Of a stretch of 64,000 nucleotides of DNA, positions 24,676 through 36,814 are shown piece by piece. Both the position numbers and the translations under genes were made by a program. Every line of letters starts with the position of its first letter. Within the stretch, counting starts at the first letter, position 1. This stretch comes from Trichoplusia ni (taxonomy: Eukaryota; Arthropoda; Insecta; Lepidoptera; Noctuidae): positions 4,712,001 to 4,776,000 of the forward strand of contig NC_039492.1 of the NCBI RefSeq assembly GCF_003590095.1, in the 5' to 3' direction. The notes beneath the pieces were generated by a model that had not been told where the DNA came from, ran no database searches, and saw only the letters and a program-made list of their open reading frames with translations.

Positions 24676-25494
24676 TTAGTGCTTCCAGTCGCCGAGACCA
24701 CCGAGACCGCCGAGACCGCCGATTCCGTAGCCGAGACCACCGTAGCCCAAGTTGTAACTGCCGAGGTCAAGGCCGCTGTCGGCGTAGCCGCCGAGGCCAA
24801 GACCTGAAGCGTAGGCGTTAGTAATGGGTGCGGCGGCAATAGGGGCGATAGGTGCAGCAGCAATCGGGGCCACAATCTGCTTGCTGACCACGGGAGCGGC
24901 GACGTAGCTTTGTGGGTGAGCGGCTGGGCCAATACGCTTCACTACGGCGTTGAATCCTGAGACGGGGTCGGCGGTATAGTCCACCACTCTGATGGTGCCG
25001 TCAGGTTCCGTCAGAGAGTACGAGCCCTTGACAACGCCTCCGTCGCGGGATTCCGTCTGCGCTTTGTTGTCACCAGTCACGGGGTCGTTGACAGCGTAGT
25101 TGAAGCCATAACGAGGAACTGACTGGAAAACGAAAGGACATTAGTATGACTTTGTTTCGTAGAATTTTCTAGATGGATAGAAGGTTTCCTTACGATGCTG
25201 CTGGTAGCAATGGGTAGATCGCCATACCCGGAGGGGGCAGCCGACGCTACGCCGAGCAAGCATGCAATCTGTAAATAAATGCGACACATGGTAATAATCT
25301 ACCATACATTACAAGTATTAAAATGAAGCCAAAAAGTCTAACGCTCTAAAAAGTCAATCGACGTCTGGATACGATTATTACAGAGCTTTCACATTATGTT
25401 CATACGAAATGTCACAATCCTGTCCCTGGTAGCAAAAATTAAACATGTAAAGATAGAACGTTGATCTTCGGCTTACCGCGATGAAACTGAACAT
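24676..25494 (-). CDS. RR-2 cuticular protein (CPR family), 179 aa
   Basis: Three coding exons: 25494-25477 (MFSFIA), 25268-25194 and 25122-24676, all phase 0 with GTAAG donors and TTACAG or TTCCAG acceptors. The first junction completes a signal peptide, MFSFIAIACLLGVASA, cleaved before APSGYG; splitting the signal peptide by an intron after the first few codons is typical of insect cuticle genes. Residues about 35-95 form the Rebers-Riddiford domain of the RR-2 type: YGFNYAVND, TGDNKAQTESRDGGVVKG, YSLTEPDGTIRVVDYTAD, GFNAVV. RR-2 proteins bind chitin and are secreted into harder cuticle. The C-terminal part holds an Ala-Pro-Ile repeat tract and then a Gly/Leu/Tyr-rich tail of GGLG units ending DWKH. 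The gene stands alone here, although CPR genes often cluster. Confidence 0.95.
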
Positions 25495-25550
25495 GTTGCT
25501 AGATGTCAGTGCGCCTGAGAACGTTATCCAAACTGTGTGTATAATGTTAT

Positions 25551-25582
25551 AATGAGTTTTAGACCCGATGCTCGTATTTATA
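25551..25582 (-). promoter_or_regulatory. TATA box and initiator of the cuticular protein gene
   Basis: TATAAATA lies at 25582-25575 on the minus strand, and an arthropod-type initiator CTCATT at 25556-25551 puts the start at about 25553, 29 bases below the first T of the TATA box. The implied 5' UTR is about 58 bases. Spacing and motifs fit a strong, tissue-specific promoter. Confidence 0.7.
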
Positions 25583-26701
25583 CGCTCGCCGACTCCATAT
25601 TTGTCAATTCCTGACAATCCTTGGTAGTTTCACGCTTATTGAGTATTCAAGTTACGCACCTTCGAGTACATTTTCATAACGTGTCCTAAAACCACCGGTA
25701 ATTAGTTAATTGTTTACGTTCGCTCTCTTAGTAAAACGTCGTAATTGTTTCATCAGATTCCTGTGGGTAAGGCTAGTAGGAATAAAATTGTGTGAGGGGG
25801 GGCTCATTGCTTGTCGGTTATAGGTAGTCTTGCTAGTTTGTCTTTATTCAAGCATTTTACTCTGTCAAGTAGGTACCTAATACAGTAATAGTAACAACCC
25901 TTGAATTTGTGATACAATGAGTGACAGTGATATAAGAAAGTATTTGAGAACATGAGATGTTGGACCCTAACTATACTCTATTTGTTTATGAATTTAAAAA
26001 AGGTAAACAATATTTTCATAGACCTTTGTGTCTTTTTTTTATACGAACACGTAATAAATAAATAAATATCTGAATTTTTAAATGTTGTATTCGATTGGGT
26101 ATGTTTATTGTTGTTTACCATTGTTTTTAGGCGCATTGGATTTATATCTGAATTTTAGACTAAAATACACTCCAAGAGTGTTAACTTTTTTTTAAGTCTC
26201 AAACAAATTGAGTAAATATACCGAGTGAAGTGCGGTGACGGACATGTCGGTGTAAAGACAATTATTACATTGATATAGAGGAGCTTTAGTTCGTTATTTT
26301 TCTTACAAAACTTTATTTTGACCGGTTCATTAAAAAGATATATTATAATTTAGTGTAACATACATTAACTGTTATTTACTAAAAGTATTCAGAAGGATGA
26401 CTTATACGTCGTTCCGTGGCTTTGGCAATAAAACATCTTAGGTAGTATCCAGTCTTAGTATTTACGACGCCCGTGGGACGCCGGAGGGGTGATCTTTCTT
26501 GTGACCGCACCTTAATAACTTGTTACTAGTATGTGCCCTCGTCTTTTAATACCTACTTAAAAGAATATCTGCAACATTTTTTAGTGACATGCCTTTACGA
26601 AGAAAACTATAGCAACTGGTAGAGACTGTTACTGATAAATGGTAATAGATAGTTACAACCTATCTTTTTTTTACCTTTAATGCAATGCTGTTGTGACGCA
26701 A

Positions 26702-26750
26702 CTTGGGAGGCCTATGTCCAGCAGTGGACTCAATAGGCTGAGTTGATTGA
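26702..26750 (+). mobile_element. RTE retrotransposon 3'-end remnant
   Basis: The sequence translates as WEAYVQQWTQ followed by TAG, the conserved end of RTE-clade pol, and continues AGGCTGAG, the usual lepidopteran RTE tail. The rest of the element is missing. Confidence 0.75.
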
Positions 26751-27004
26751 TTTATTTAATTTACAAAGCTCTAAAAAAAAATAGATTGCTGGACACTTGT
26801 ACTTTTGATATCGACAGTACCTACCCGAAAACAGAACACATTTGCCGGTACAGGAATGAAGAATTCACATGCAAATTTACAATGAAGTTGGTGAGTTAGT
26901 TCCAAGATTTTAAATGCTTACAAAAGCTTTTATCTGTTCATATCCATAAACTGCAGACGTGGATCTTCCCAATTGCACGCCATCGAGATCTATCTTCATC
27001 TTCT

Positions 27005-27260
27005 CGCATCCAGCCAGGGCCGGATCTAGGGGCCCAGAGGTCAGAGGCAACAAAGGAGTGGGGGCTCCCTTGGTTCCAGGTATTTTCATGCAGTGAAAAA
27101 TTTATCGAGCTTTTTTTTTAGATGCATAAGTGTCAATAATGTGGGCTTCTACCGTGGTTTCATTTTTTTTTGTATTTCATCGGGAGCGCTGGGCCCCTAG
27201 GCACTGGCCTAAAGTGCCTTATGGATAATACGGCACTGCATCCAGCTCATGCTAGAATTT
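27005..27260 (+). repeat. Dispersed repeat, GGCCGGATCTAGG...ATACGGCACTG type
   Basis: Blocks such as GGGCCGGATCTAGGGGCCC and AAAGTGCCTTATGGATAATAC resemble a lepidopteran interspersed sequence. There is no open frame across it. I see one copy only, so family and ends are uncertain. Confidence 0.4.
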
Positions 27261-27639
27261 CTTTCTATGAATATGTAAGTACGTCGTACAATAGAATATT
27301 CGTATTACCATTGCCTATCCTAATCAATGGTAGTCTTGTCAATCTCAATCCATGTCCTAATTCCCGTGGCTTCGCTTAATGAAGGCGTAACAGCCGTGTT
27401 AACTGTCCCATACATGTACTGTTAACGCGCCGATTTGATTGGTTATTATTCTGCTTCGTGATCCCCATTTATGTGTTCTATTGGTCCCGTTTTGACGTGC
27501 TTAGAGTACTAATCATTTCGGTAAACTGTATCCGTTATAGGAAAAGTATAGAAGATTGAAAGATATTAATGTTTGTTTTGAAGTCGAGTTTAAACATTAA
27601 AAACTAGTGAACATTTTTAAGCCTCAATTTAAAAAGAAG

Positions 27640-27780
27640 GGTGTTATAAGTTTGACGTTTCTCTTAGTCTGTCTGTGGCGTAGCTCTCGAAGGGATTGAC
27701 CGATTTCAATTTAGTTTGTTTTGTGTTAAAGATGCATTATTAGCGAGTCAGAGAAGACATGTCTGATGAAAGTCAATTAA
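27640..27780 (+). repeat. Dispersed repeat, CGTAGCTCTCGAAGGGATTG type
   Basis: GTCTGTCTGTGGCGTAGCTC followed by GGATTGACCGATTTCAATTT is a form I recognise from a very abundant lepidopteran non-coding repeat. Ends are not defined in this window. Confidence 0.5.
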
Positions 27781-28929
27781 CAGTTGTGGGGGGTGAAAGC
27801 TTTTTCTATATTATCTTGTGATTGGAAAGAAAACTCCCTAAAGGGTAGAATATTTTTTTCTTGAAAAATCAAAAAACATTGAAATATGCAAAGAACATTC
27901 GAATGAAATGCCGCTGGGTTGTGTGCGATCTGTGGATCAATGGATAATACAAATATCTGTGCCACACTGGGTTCAAACCTGCGGTACATTGCACACAATG
28001 ATAGTTAGCGTTACGACGCTCTTAACAACCAACCGAGCAATGGAACTATTACCACTAGGAACATGAGAAGCATTTTTACCCCAATGCATTGAAAGAAGGG
28101 TGATTAAATGTGGATTGACATAGCCCACCCAGCGCTATCTTAAAATACAGATTATCATTTAGGATATCTAAAAACAACTTACAAGGAAAATATTTACAGA
28201 AAACACTTCGAAACATTGTATTAGCACACTGCGGACCTATTTTAGCGATTGGACAATGTATTACGAAAATACCGCGGTACCGCGCGCCTATCTTTGTTTG
28301 AAAATATTCATAGATTCATACATTGTGTCTTCACTCGTTATGCTTTCGATAGCAATAATAATTAAGGTTGTTTAATATGTATTATGTTACATACAGAACT
28401 AGTATTGAAGAGATTTACATGTCTAATTTGCTTATTACAGAACGTCTACAGTAGGTATGTGGTTATAATACGCGCCTGTAACCATAAAATTATGAAAGAA
28501 ATCTTCAAAGTTCATAATATTTTCTTTCTTGTCGTCTTTAGTGTGAATTTTGTCTTGTTTTTCAATTGAAAGGGTTTATTTTCTATTTTAATATGTTTTA
28601 TTTATTTATTTAATTATCACACTAATCTACCATTACAGGTTACTTAACCTAATGCGGTAGCTAGGACTAAACAAAGGTCTAAGTATTTATGTGAACTAGG
28701 GTTTTAGAGATTGAATTATTATGTACCTAGGTACTTTTAGTTAATTTACCTTAAGAAGCTTTCCTTAGATATTTACAAATTAAAAAAAAATCATAGTGGA
28801 CGTTATAATTTGTAGAAACGAAAAATTATGTCATTTAATATTCTTACAAATATAATAAGACAGTCTATATCTAATAGACAGCTAATTAAGTGCTAAATTA
28901 ATTATAATTAGAAGAAAACTTCAGCTTGC

Positions 28930-29400
28930 CACTCTTGTGTAAGTAGTTTATTTGTTGACAGCTAGCAACGCGACTCATGTAATTTATCTAGGCGCGCAGT
29001 TGCAACTAATTCGGGCTCACTCGACCGCCTCATTACCCCTTTTCAGTGGAAACACTCTTTCCACTCAGACTTACACAAATTCACATTTGCAATCAGAGCC
29101 CGGAGAAAAGTTCCTCCTACAGTCGGCCCACCCCCCCACCCCCCGCGCCGCCTTTAATTAACAGAAAGTGGTTCATTAGAGCTTATTCATTAAAGCAAGG
29201 AGTAATTAGCGAACTCTAATGAATGCTGTAATAATGTAAGAGAGGCCGCGTCGGACTGCGGCCCGACTTCTAGATTAATCTAGAAGCTGGGAATAATTTA
29301 GTAATGGCGTTAATTTATTAGTGTGCGGATTGCGGGAATTAAAGGGATACAATACGCTGTTAGGTTGTGTCGGCTTGCGAAGGCTTAGTTGGGAGGACAG
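28930..29400. promoter_or_regulatory. Candidate regulatory block with a 20 bp palindrome
   Basis: A GC-richer patch (29030-29160, with C-runs) leads into a TAATTA-rich patch (29150-29345). The latter holds TTAATTAA, several ATTCATTA and TAATGAAT motifs and the perfect palindrome CTTCTAGATTAATCTAGAAG at 29267-29286. No coding frame is convincing. Homeodomain-type sites in this density suggest an enhancer; that is inference. Confidence 0.35.
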
Positions 29401-29727
29401 GCCTTGACGGGATACTGGAAGTTGCATTTACTTAGCGTTTAAATGTTAACTGACGCTAAGAATGTTCAATAAGGACAACTTACTGCAAAGAAATCTACTT
29501 AGGCATAGGTAGCTACATATACCTACTTGGTTTCTTTTCTATGCATTTAACATAATTTGGGAAAAAGACCTTACTTATTGCGGTAGGTATTTACAATAAC
29601 AGTAAGTTATGGCAATTATTTAAAAGTTTCAGTTGAAATTATTTGCAGAAAAAAGTGATAGGTTCCTACTTATCTAACGTATATATATCTTTGTAAATAC
29701 TATAATAAACTAAAAAAAAACATGTTC

Positions 29728-29860
29728 AGTCCCTACTATACATACCTTATGAATGTAAGTTTGTTCACTCGAAAAATAATTAACCGATCGTCATGAAACT
29801 TTGCATACATAATAATACATATTCTTGGAGGGATAACAAGTAAAATAGGGTTTATTTTAA
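29728..29860 (+). repeat. Dispersed repeat, CCCTACTA...GATCGTCATGAAACTTTG type
   Basis: TCCCTACTATACATACC, GTAAGTTTGTTCACTCG and AACCGATCGTCATGAAACTT follow the order of an abundant lepidopteran repeat that begins near CCCTACTAATATTATAAATG. A reverse-oriented relative lies at about 57045-57122. Confidence 0.5.
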
Positions 29861-29981
29861 TCAACTTCAAAAATCAGTATTATTCTTCACAGCAATATAC
29901 CCAGCAGGCGGAGGACCACTGGTCATACATAAAAAGCAGTTCCAAATCATCACATAAAAATAAAAACTGCTCCCTATTAAA

Positions 29982-30271
29982 ATGAAATTAAACTACTTTT
30001 ACGGATTTTATCGCGGTTTAATTTTTGATTTTAGTTAGCGACGATTCGACACCTTTGCAGGTATCATGGTCACGGGCAGACTGAGATGGTGTTCGTCTTG
30101 ACAGAAGATGTCGCTCGTTCTACCTTCATATTTTTAATTAATTATTTGTGGTCCGACCCACGCAGTATGAGCTCACCGTGTCGTGATGTCTTGCAGCGCT
30201 GCTCTTGGGTTATCTTTTATCCTTATCAAAAATTAAACCGCGATAAAATCCGTAAAAGTAGTTTCATTTCA
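29982..30271. mobile_element. Foldback element with 39 bp perfect inverted repeats
   Basis: Positions 29991-30029 (start AACTACTTTTACGGATTTTA) recur exactly inverted at 30225-30263, and the outer bases match too apart from a 3-base indel. The 195 bp centre includes GACACCTTTGCAGGTATCATG and GGTGTTCGTCTTGACAG. The arrangement fits a non-autonomous foldback or MITE-like element. This sequence type is common in Lepidoptera. Confidence 0.8.
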
Positions 30272-33200
30272 ATGTCTAACATTCGGGTAAACCTAAGAAA
30301 CCACTATGTAACTGCTCCCTATTTAAACTAATTGAAACAAACCACCGTTCAACACATTCTTATTTAGTGACCCGTTCTTACTGTTCCCAGTGTCTTCCTC
30401 AAATATTCACAACAGAGCATCGTTCAGACTGAAAAGTTTTATAAAAATCTTAGTGAAGCTAAAACACCTGAACTCTTGTCGTTTGGACTATTGAACGATG
30501 TTTTACTAACTTCAAACCTTATTGTGTGTTTTTTAACTAAACTACATTTAAAACTTAAAATAATACATATTATAATATCAACTTATAATATTGCTAAATA
30601 GGCAGAAAAAAGAAAATCAAAATTGATGTATTCAAATTGAGCTACTAGGTAGCACTTTTTGAATGTCAAATTACATCGGACAGCACCCAGATTCGCCCAC
30701 ACTTCAACGCCTTTTAAGTGCTCTTGCTGTGAGATAAGAAACGGCGCAACAAACTCCCAAGCAGTACCCTGTATACAATCAATATACTCCTACAATAATC
30801 ATCTTCTCATATACCTATATTCAGCAATGAGCATTTACACCAACCATTGATTATTTCTGTAACCAAAAAAAAAGTGGCTGATTTATATGGCATTTAGAAG
30901 TCGTATATTTACGTGTGTCGTGTTCATAGGACCTATTACCTAAACTCTTTGATGACCAAACTTTTTATTCTTGTAAATAAACGGTAAGTTATCAGACTAT
31001 CCGACAGACTTATTAATAAGTTCGAAAAATAATTAATTAAACCTGTGGGCGTACCAATGAAATGGCTAGAAACCTTTTTTAGATAGCACAAAAAATGGCG
31101 CTGGTATTTTCAACTAAATTGAAACAAATATGTAAAATTAAAATAATAGTTCACACATACTGTAATTAATACAGTTCAAACTCCAGATAACTACGTTTGA
31201 AGCCAAACTCATTCTCGAACGAATCTCAGATTTCCATAAAGAAAATAGCGGGAACCGAAGGGCCAACGTTCATTAGTATTCTACCAAATAGGATCGTTGT
31301 GTTCTTCTTGCATGTCGGGAACGTAGCATGTTACCCATGGTTCGACGGACAGCGAACACATAATGATGTATGCTAACGTTATTAAAGTGTATCATAATAA
31401 GCTCAGACTGAAAGAAAACAACGTACAGTACGCATATCAAGTTTGGGAGCAACGTGTTGGAGATTTTGAGGTTATTTTTTTAAGAACTAAAACTTTTTTT
31501 TACAGGTAAGTATAACTTCTGAGTTTTTAAGTAGAGCGATGAAGGGATTATAGCAATTATTTATTATTTGTTTGTTTTAGATTAAAAGAAGATGAAAATA
31601 GGGATGAAGATAATGAGAAGATGAAATAGGTTAGATATAAAGTACTGGTTGAGAATAATTCAATAGTTACTACTGTTTTAACAACAAAAACATGTAAGAA
31701 ATTTCCAATAAAAACTACTCTCAGCCCAACTTAATAAAATCTTTAAGAGGCTGTTATTTCGCATTAAATGAAAAGATAATCAATAAAATCTGTTGATCCA
31801 ATCCGAAATTCTTTAAAAAAATACAAACCTCCTCTTCCATTTCACTTATTTTCAGTCATGAATTTAGTCCAAGAATATTTCAAGGTTCAGAACTCATAAC
31901 AAAATACAGTCGAAGATGGTAAACATGTAAAGTTCTATAATTAGCAGCCATTTTATTGCCATTACTGAGTAAAGCTATAGAACTGAGCTACGAATTGGGA
32001 ATAGAGTTTATAGTGTTCAGTGTAAACAATGAGCTAATATGACGGTTTCTGTACAAAACTCAATCTAGAAACTAGTAATTGACAGCTAAATTTATTTGTG
32101 ATTAGGTATTTCAAGCGTTAAAATTTATGTCGAGGATAATTATTATATTCAACCATTACTTTTACCTATACAACTGTCAAAAAATAAGCTGTGCACATTT
32201 TTTTAAACCATGAATATTTTCTATTATTAACCTAAAACGAAATGGTCGCTTAAAATACAAATTAACTAAAAAGCTTGACACCTAAAGCTTATTAACACTC
32301 ATTCACCGTTTGGCAGCTGTATAACTGATCAGTAAAATAGAAAACAAAAGAATTACCAACAACGTACAGTATTCAACCAAAATCTTTCAAAACTTAAAAT
32401 CTGCTCTTTAAACAAAACGTCAAATATATCTGCGAAACTTATTGCGCGGGTTGTACGATGGACAGGGGCTCTCGCAGTGACCCTCACAGCCTTACGTAAA
32501 GTTAACAATTGCTCCGGGTCGAACCCAAGTCAAGACATGGACAACCTTGTTAATACACAAATGAGATCATTCTTAAAACTTATATTCTTGTTATGAAATG
32601 TAAAAGCAAATGTAGGTCCCGTACTTTAGTTTTTAGAAAGGTATATCTTAATTTTTGCTTAATATCAGGCCTGCCTATTTGGTTCTAGTGTATTCTTTTC
32701 CAAAAAAAATGGTTTTCATACCAGGTTTATTATTTGTGACCGTCTGTGGTGTCTTTAATAATTAATAATATCATTGAAAAAGTTAAATTTGTTACCTAAA
32801 AGATGCTCGCATTTGTAGGTTCAATGAAACTATGCCAATTTTTTTTTAATTCATTATTTTCACTGACGTGCACTTTTAACAAATACAACATAGGTAAATC
32901 ACAGAGTAATTATTGGTACCTTCCTTAAAAAATTGAAAATTAAACCAATGCCAATAATACAATTCTTTGCTTTAGGTAACTGCGAACACTGTAAGTCTAT
33001 CTATACTTAGTACTAATATAATATATTTTCTGGTGTAATGTGGTGGTTAAAATTGATCTCGGGATCGCCTAATCGGACACCGGATGTTCATAGGAATCGT
33101 TCGCAAAAGGTTTCCCGCAACCCAACGTCCGCTGATGAAGAAAATTATAATTAGAGCTGTTATTGTGTTCAGGTACATTTATATTAGGTATTCATTTTTA

Positions 33201-33420
33201 TTATAATTTCCTTGAGGATAGCATTGTAAATTATCAATTTGATGAACATGCTTTCTGTTCAAATTGTCATGAAACGTGTGATGTATGGCTATAAACTGCA
33301 TTATTGATAACTTACTGACACGTTTTTATTCTTTGTGTCAACCAAAACGTAATTTCATATCGACTACAAGCAATATACAAGTTAAAAAGGTGATTCAACG
33401 TTGTTGTAAAACTTAATAAC
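30272..33420. other. Intergenic DNA, nothing supported
   Basis: AT-rich throughout. A slightly GC-richer patch occurs at 32430-32530 with TGGACAGGGGCTCTCGCAG, and another at 31200-31345. I see no exon with matching splice sites and no repeat with a second copy in the window. Confidence 0.45.
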
Positions 33421-33429
33421 TTGAACCTG

Positions 33430-33760
33430 AAACACAAACGTGTGTCCCGCCGCGTGTTTCGTGGGCCACAGTCTCGCTGGCGAGTGGTGGTCGGCCATTA
33501 CTAACGTGAATATTGCAGGGTAGCCTGCAGGCGAGTCTATTGATTAGTCTCCCGTGTATGCCGCCCATCATTCATTCATACTCGTGTCCGCACGTCACTC
33601 AGACCTCTCGGTATTTTTCGCCATTTCTCGCAAAAGGCCGAGGTACATATTTGATGGTGCGTCTATCAGGAAGGAAGCCTGGCTGCGTAATTGGTCCTGC
33701 CGGCGGATAAATTGTGACAAAACCCCTGGGCTCACCGCCTCGGATGTCTGTTAATGAGAT
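33430..33760. other. GC-rich block, function unknown
   Basis: A sharply GC-richer block in AT-rich surroundings. Two overlapping open frames of about 65 codons (33513-33710 and 33554-33754) cross it in different phases, and neither shows a known motif. No paired splice sites link it to a gene. It could be a conserved non-coding element, an old repeat or part of an unannotated transcript. Confidence 0.3.
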
Positions 33761-36139
33761 GTATTGAAAATTAAATCAAAATTTCCACTGTATTTGCACT
33801 GAGTTTTTTTTTTGTAAAGGAAAGTCATTTGTTTGCTTATAGGTCAAGTTATTAATTACCGAGTTAAATAATAGCTAACAATACAAATGAGGAAATATTG
33901 TTTAGGCTTATTTTTATATGAATGTATGTCATATTTAAATGTTTTGCGTCGTTATTTTCAAAGTATTTTTATACCCACATTTGTATTCAGGAACCTTTAA
34001 AAGTTACACCAAGGAGTTTAGTATCCCGGGCTACTTTTTAAATTGGAAAAAGACTCCTACGCAAATTAAATTTAAAATATTGATCGAATAAAAATATCTT
34101 AACTCACAACAATTTTTATTACCATTCCCTGCTTCCGTTTATAGAAAAAGAAAGCTTATTTAAAATGAACTATCAGGCGGAAGTTATTTCGATAATATTT
34201 TTCTGTTGTGAAATACTTGCCGGCACAACAAGATAATCCAATTGTCAGACCAAACTCGTGCCCAGCAGGCGTGAGGCGCTTTCCTCTGTGCACTCCATTG
34301 CGGGACTTAATATTAGTTCTCGATTTTATATCACGTTAAAAATACTTTTGACTTTGTACGATATTGGCATTTTTATAAGAATAGGCCGCGTTATTAAAAA
34401 TATATATATTAAGTTTTAATTTTTATCTGTATTTTTTTACTTAAGTCCTTTTTTTTTTAGTACTTTCATATTAAATGTATAATTTTTTTTTACTTATTTT
34501 CATTACTTAAGAAGCCAAAATATTACACCCATTAAAACAGTGCTTGTTCAAAAAAAAACCTATCTATTGCATAAACGCGAATTAAAATAGTAATAAGAAA
34601 AGAATAACGTCAAAACGATCGACAGTCATCGATTACTTCTAAAAAGCCCATCAATTGACATAACTATGAAACATGGTACGGGCGCCAAATACGGCCGATA
34701 TGATATAGAGGTTCGGCTCAGATTACAGCCTGATTCAAACGCAGTTCGGTGAGCTTCATGTGGAATCATTGAACGCAACTCAATGTAACGTGAACGCGTC
34801 CACAGATTTATCACATAATGGCCGAAAAGAATAACATCAAAAATAAAAAAGAACATATTCAAAATTCAAAAATGGAATTCATTGAAATTAGTTGTTTCGT
34901 TGTCTTTGGGAAGACGCGCCATGTTTTATTGTTAAATGTTAAACAACTCAGTGGAATGAGATTTGTAATTTCTTAACATCCTTTTACGTTCGTTAATTTA
35001 TTTTATGGTTTTCTTCACTTCACAAATTAGTTGGCATTGCCAGTGGGAATTATTTTGTTAAACGTGGGAATGTATGTCATTGTTTTTGCATTTCGTATTA
35101 AGTAGTCTGAATAAGGTAAATGAAGTTGTTTTCTTTTGCTTGTCTTAATTAAGTAGACAATTATGGTAATAGTTTATTATATGGTTTACATCGTAACAGA
35201 TTATGTAGTTTAATAGGAATACAGTTGTTATTAGTAAAATTATGGCTCGTCCCCGTGAAATATTAAAAAAGTCTATATTAATTCGAATATTTAATATTGA
35301 TTTCTAACTTAAGAGAAGCTATAAGAACCAGTTACCTTTTTAATGCATTTATGTTATTTTGCATCATCATCATCCTTCAATTACCCACTCTCTCGTTTTA
35401 TATCCCTTTTTTATTTTCTATTCTCTCTCTCTTGCCTTTCTCGTCCACCTGATTCTTGGTGTAAAGCGATTTTTCTTTCGTGATCTTGGTCATTCTCTTA
35501 TAAAGATTAATAAACATTTAATTAATTAATTACCAGGGTTATAATCGTTTAAATACCTTACAGAAAAGTTAAGTTCATTTTCCAGTTCTGTTACAAAGTG
35601 TTATCCTAATTCATATACGGAAAACACCGAATTGTTTCCACAAGGCTGCATTAATTCATTTTTTCTTCCCCTCAAACAAAGATAAAATCGAAATATTGTT
35701 GAATTCTAATTAAGCATCTCGTCCTTATTTTGTCATGACATCGTCAAAAAAGGCTTCAGAGTAGCTTGTTTACATAATCGTTCAATTTGCAATGTTAAAC
35801 ATTCCGTCCAGATGTTTTCTTGATTTTTAATCCAACGAAGTGAACGTTACTCCTTGTGCCTGCTTTATTTTTTCGAATGTCTGACTTGAAGTTAATTTAA
35901 ATAAAATTAAATATAATTTTAAGGGAATATTCATCCTTTTTGCTTATTTTTCGTTACCTTTTGTTGTTTGTCACTTCGTTTTAGTTGGACGCATGTTTTG
36001 ATGGTTCTTTTGAGAGCTTTCAATTCAATTCAGTAGCTTACATACACATATTTTTTATCTTATTAAAACTTGAGACTTGAGACTGACTCACGATTAATAT
36101 TTTGTCACTTACTACTATTAGATTAATTATCTGTAGTTT
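33761..36139. other. Intergenic DNA, nothing supported
   Basis: AT-rich with long A and T runs (34380-34560). A GC-richer stretch at 34675-34805 contains an open frame on the minus strand without recognisable features. Nothing else is visible. Confidence 0.4.
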
Positions 36140-36295
36140 GACTGCTCGGATAGCCGAGGGGTTGAGGTTACCACGCCAAAACGCCTTAATACGACGTGTC
36201 GCGGGCTCGGTCCGCGCGTAGGACAATCATTTGCGTGATCTACGAATGCTTGTTCTGAGTCTGGGTGTCTTTGTGCATGTGACTTGAAAGTATAT
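36140..36295 (+). mobile_element. tRNA-derived SINE remnant
   Basis: A polymerase III A-box-like TAGCCGAGGGGTTGA at 36151-36165 is followed about 38 bases on by a B-box-like GGGCTCGGTCCGCG (36203-36216). The body TGCTTGTTCTGAGTCTGGGT then follows, as in known lepidopteran SINEs. The tRNA-like head does not fold as an intact tRNA, so it is not a tRNA gene. Confidence 0.65.
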
Positions 36296-36561
36296 GACTC
36301 CTCCGCGACACAAGGATGCAATACTTTAATGCACGAGTTATTAAATAAAAACTAGTCTGCAGGTAAGTAGGTGAGTCGTAAACACAATTGTAGATAAATT
36401 TACATAGTCTAGTATTTATTTTCGTATCCAATGAAACAAATCTTCAATTAAAAATTGATATCTTATTACTTAACTAGCTCTTACTTACCTACTTATAATT
36501 CTGTATGTAGCAAAATCCAATTTCTCCCTTCAAAAAGTTTCGTCTACATATAGATAATATA

Positions 36562-36814
36562 ACTAGCTGTTGTCCGCGACTTCGTCCGAGTGGTTAGAAG
36601 ATATAAGTTATGGTATTTTATACCTGCCCTGTTTTTCCACATTTTTCGTTGTATCTTCGCTCCTATTAGTCGCTGCGTGATGGTATATAGCCTAAAACCT
36701 TCCTCAATGAATGGTCTATTCAACAAAAAAAGATTTTTTCAATTTGAACCAGTAGTTCCTGAGATTAGCGCGTTCAAACAAACAAACTCTTCAGCTTTTT
36801 ATGTTAGTATAGAT
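36562..36814 (+). mobile_element. Dispersed lepidopteran element (ACTAGCT...TATTAGTATAGAT family), copy 2
   Basis: Same family and orientation as the copies at 1393 and 42034: ACTAGCTGTTGTCCGCGACT at the start, CTCCTATTAGTCGCTGCGTG in the middle, GTTCCTGAGATTAGCGCG near the end, and GTTAGTATAGAT at the tip. It is followed by a short (TA)n run. It lacks a short segment after the head that the other copies have. Confidence 0.85.

Larger units (their letters stand above)
25583..28930. other. Intergenic DNA with scattered repeats
   Basis: AT-rich, without a supported gene. It includes an (AATA)n run at 26053-26068, an RTE end at 26702, repeat-like blocks at 27005-27260 and 27640-27780, and a (TTTA)n run near 28595-28612 that may be the tail of a retroelement. 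Open frames of 60-80 codons here lack splice context or recognisable motifs. Confidence 0.5.

Noticed and set aside
24609..24932. Arg-rich plus-strand frame and Thr/Ser-rich minus-strand frame over the cuticle gene tail
   Set aside because: Both are shadows of the Gly-rich repeat in exon 3 of the RR-2 gene, which has the domain and splice evidence.
36140..36295. Candidate tRNA gene
   Set aside because: A- and B-box-like words are present, but no seven-base acceptor stem or anticodon arm could be paired, and the sequence continues into a SINE body.
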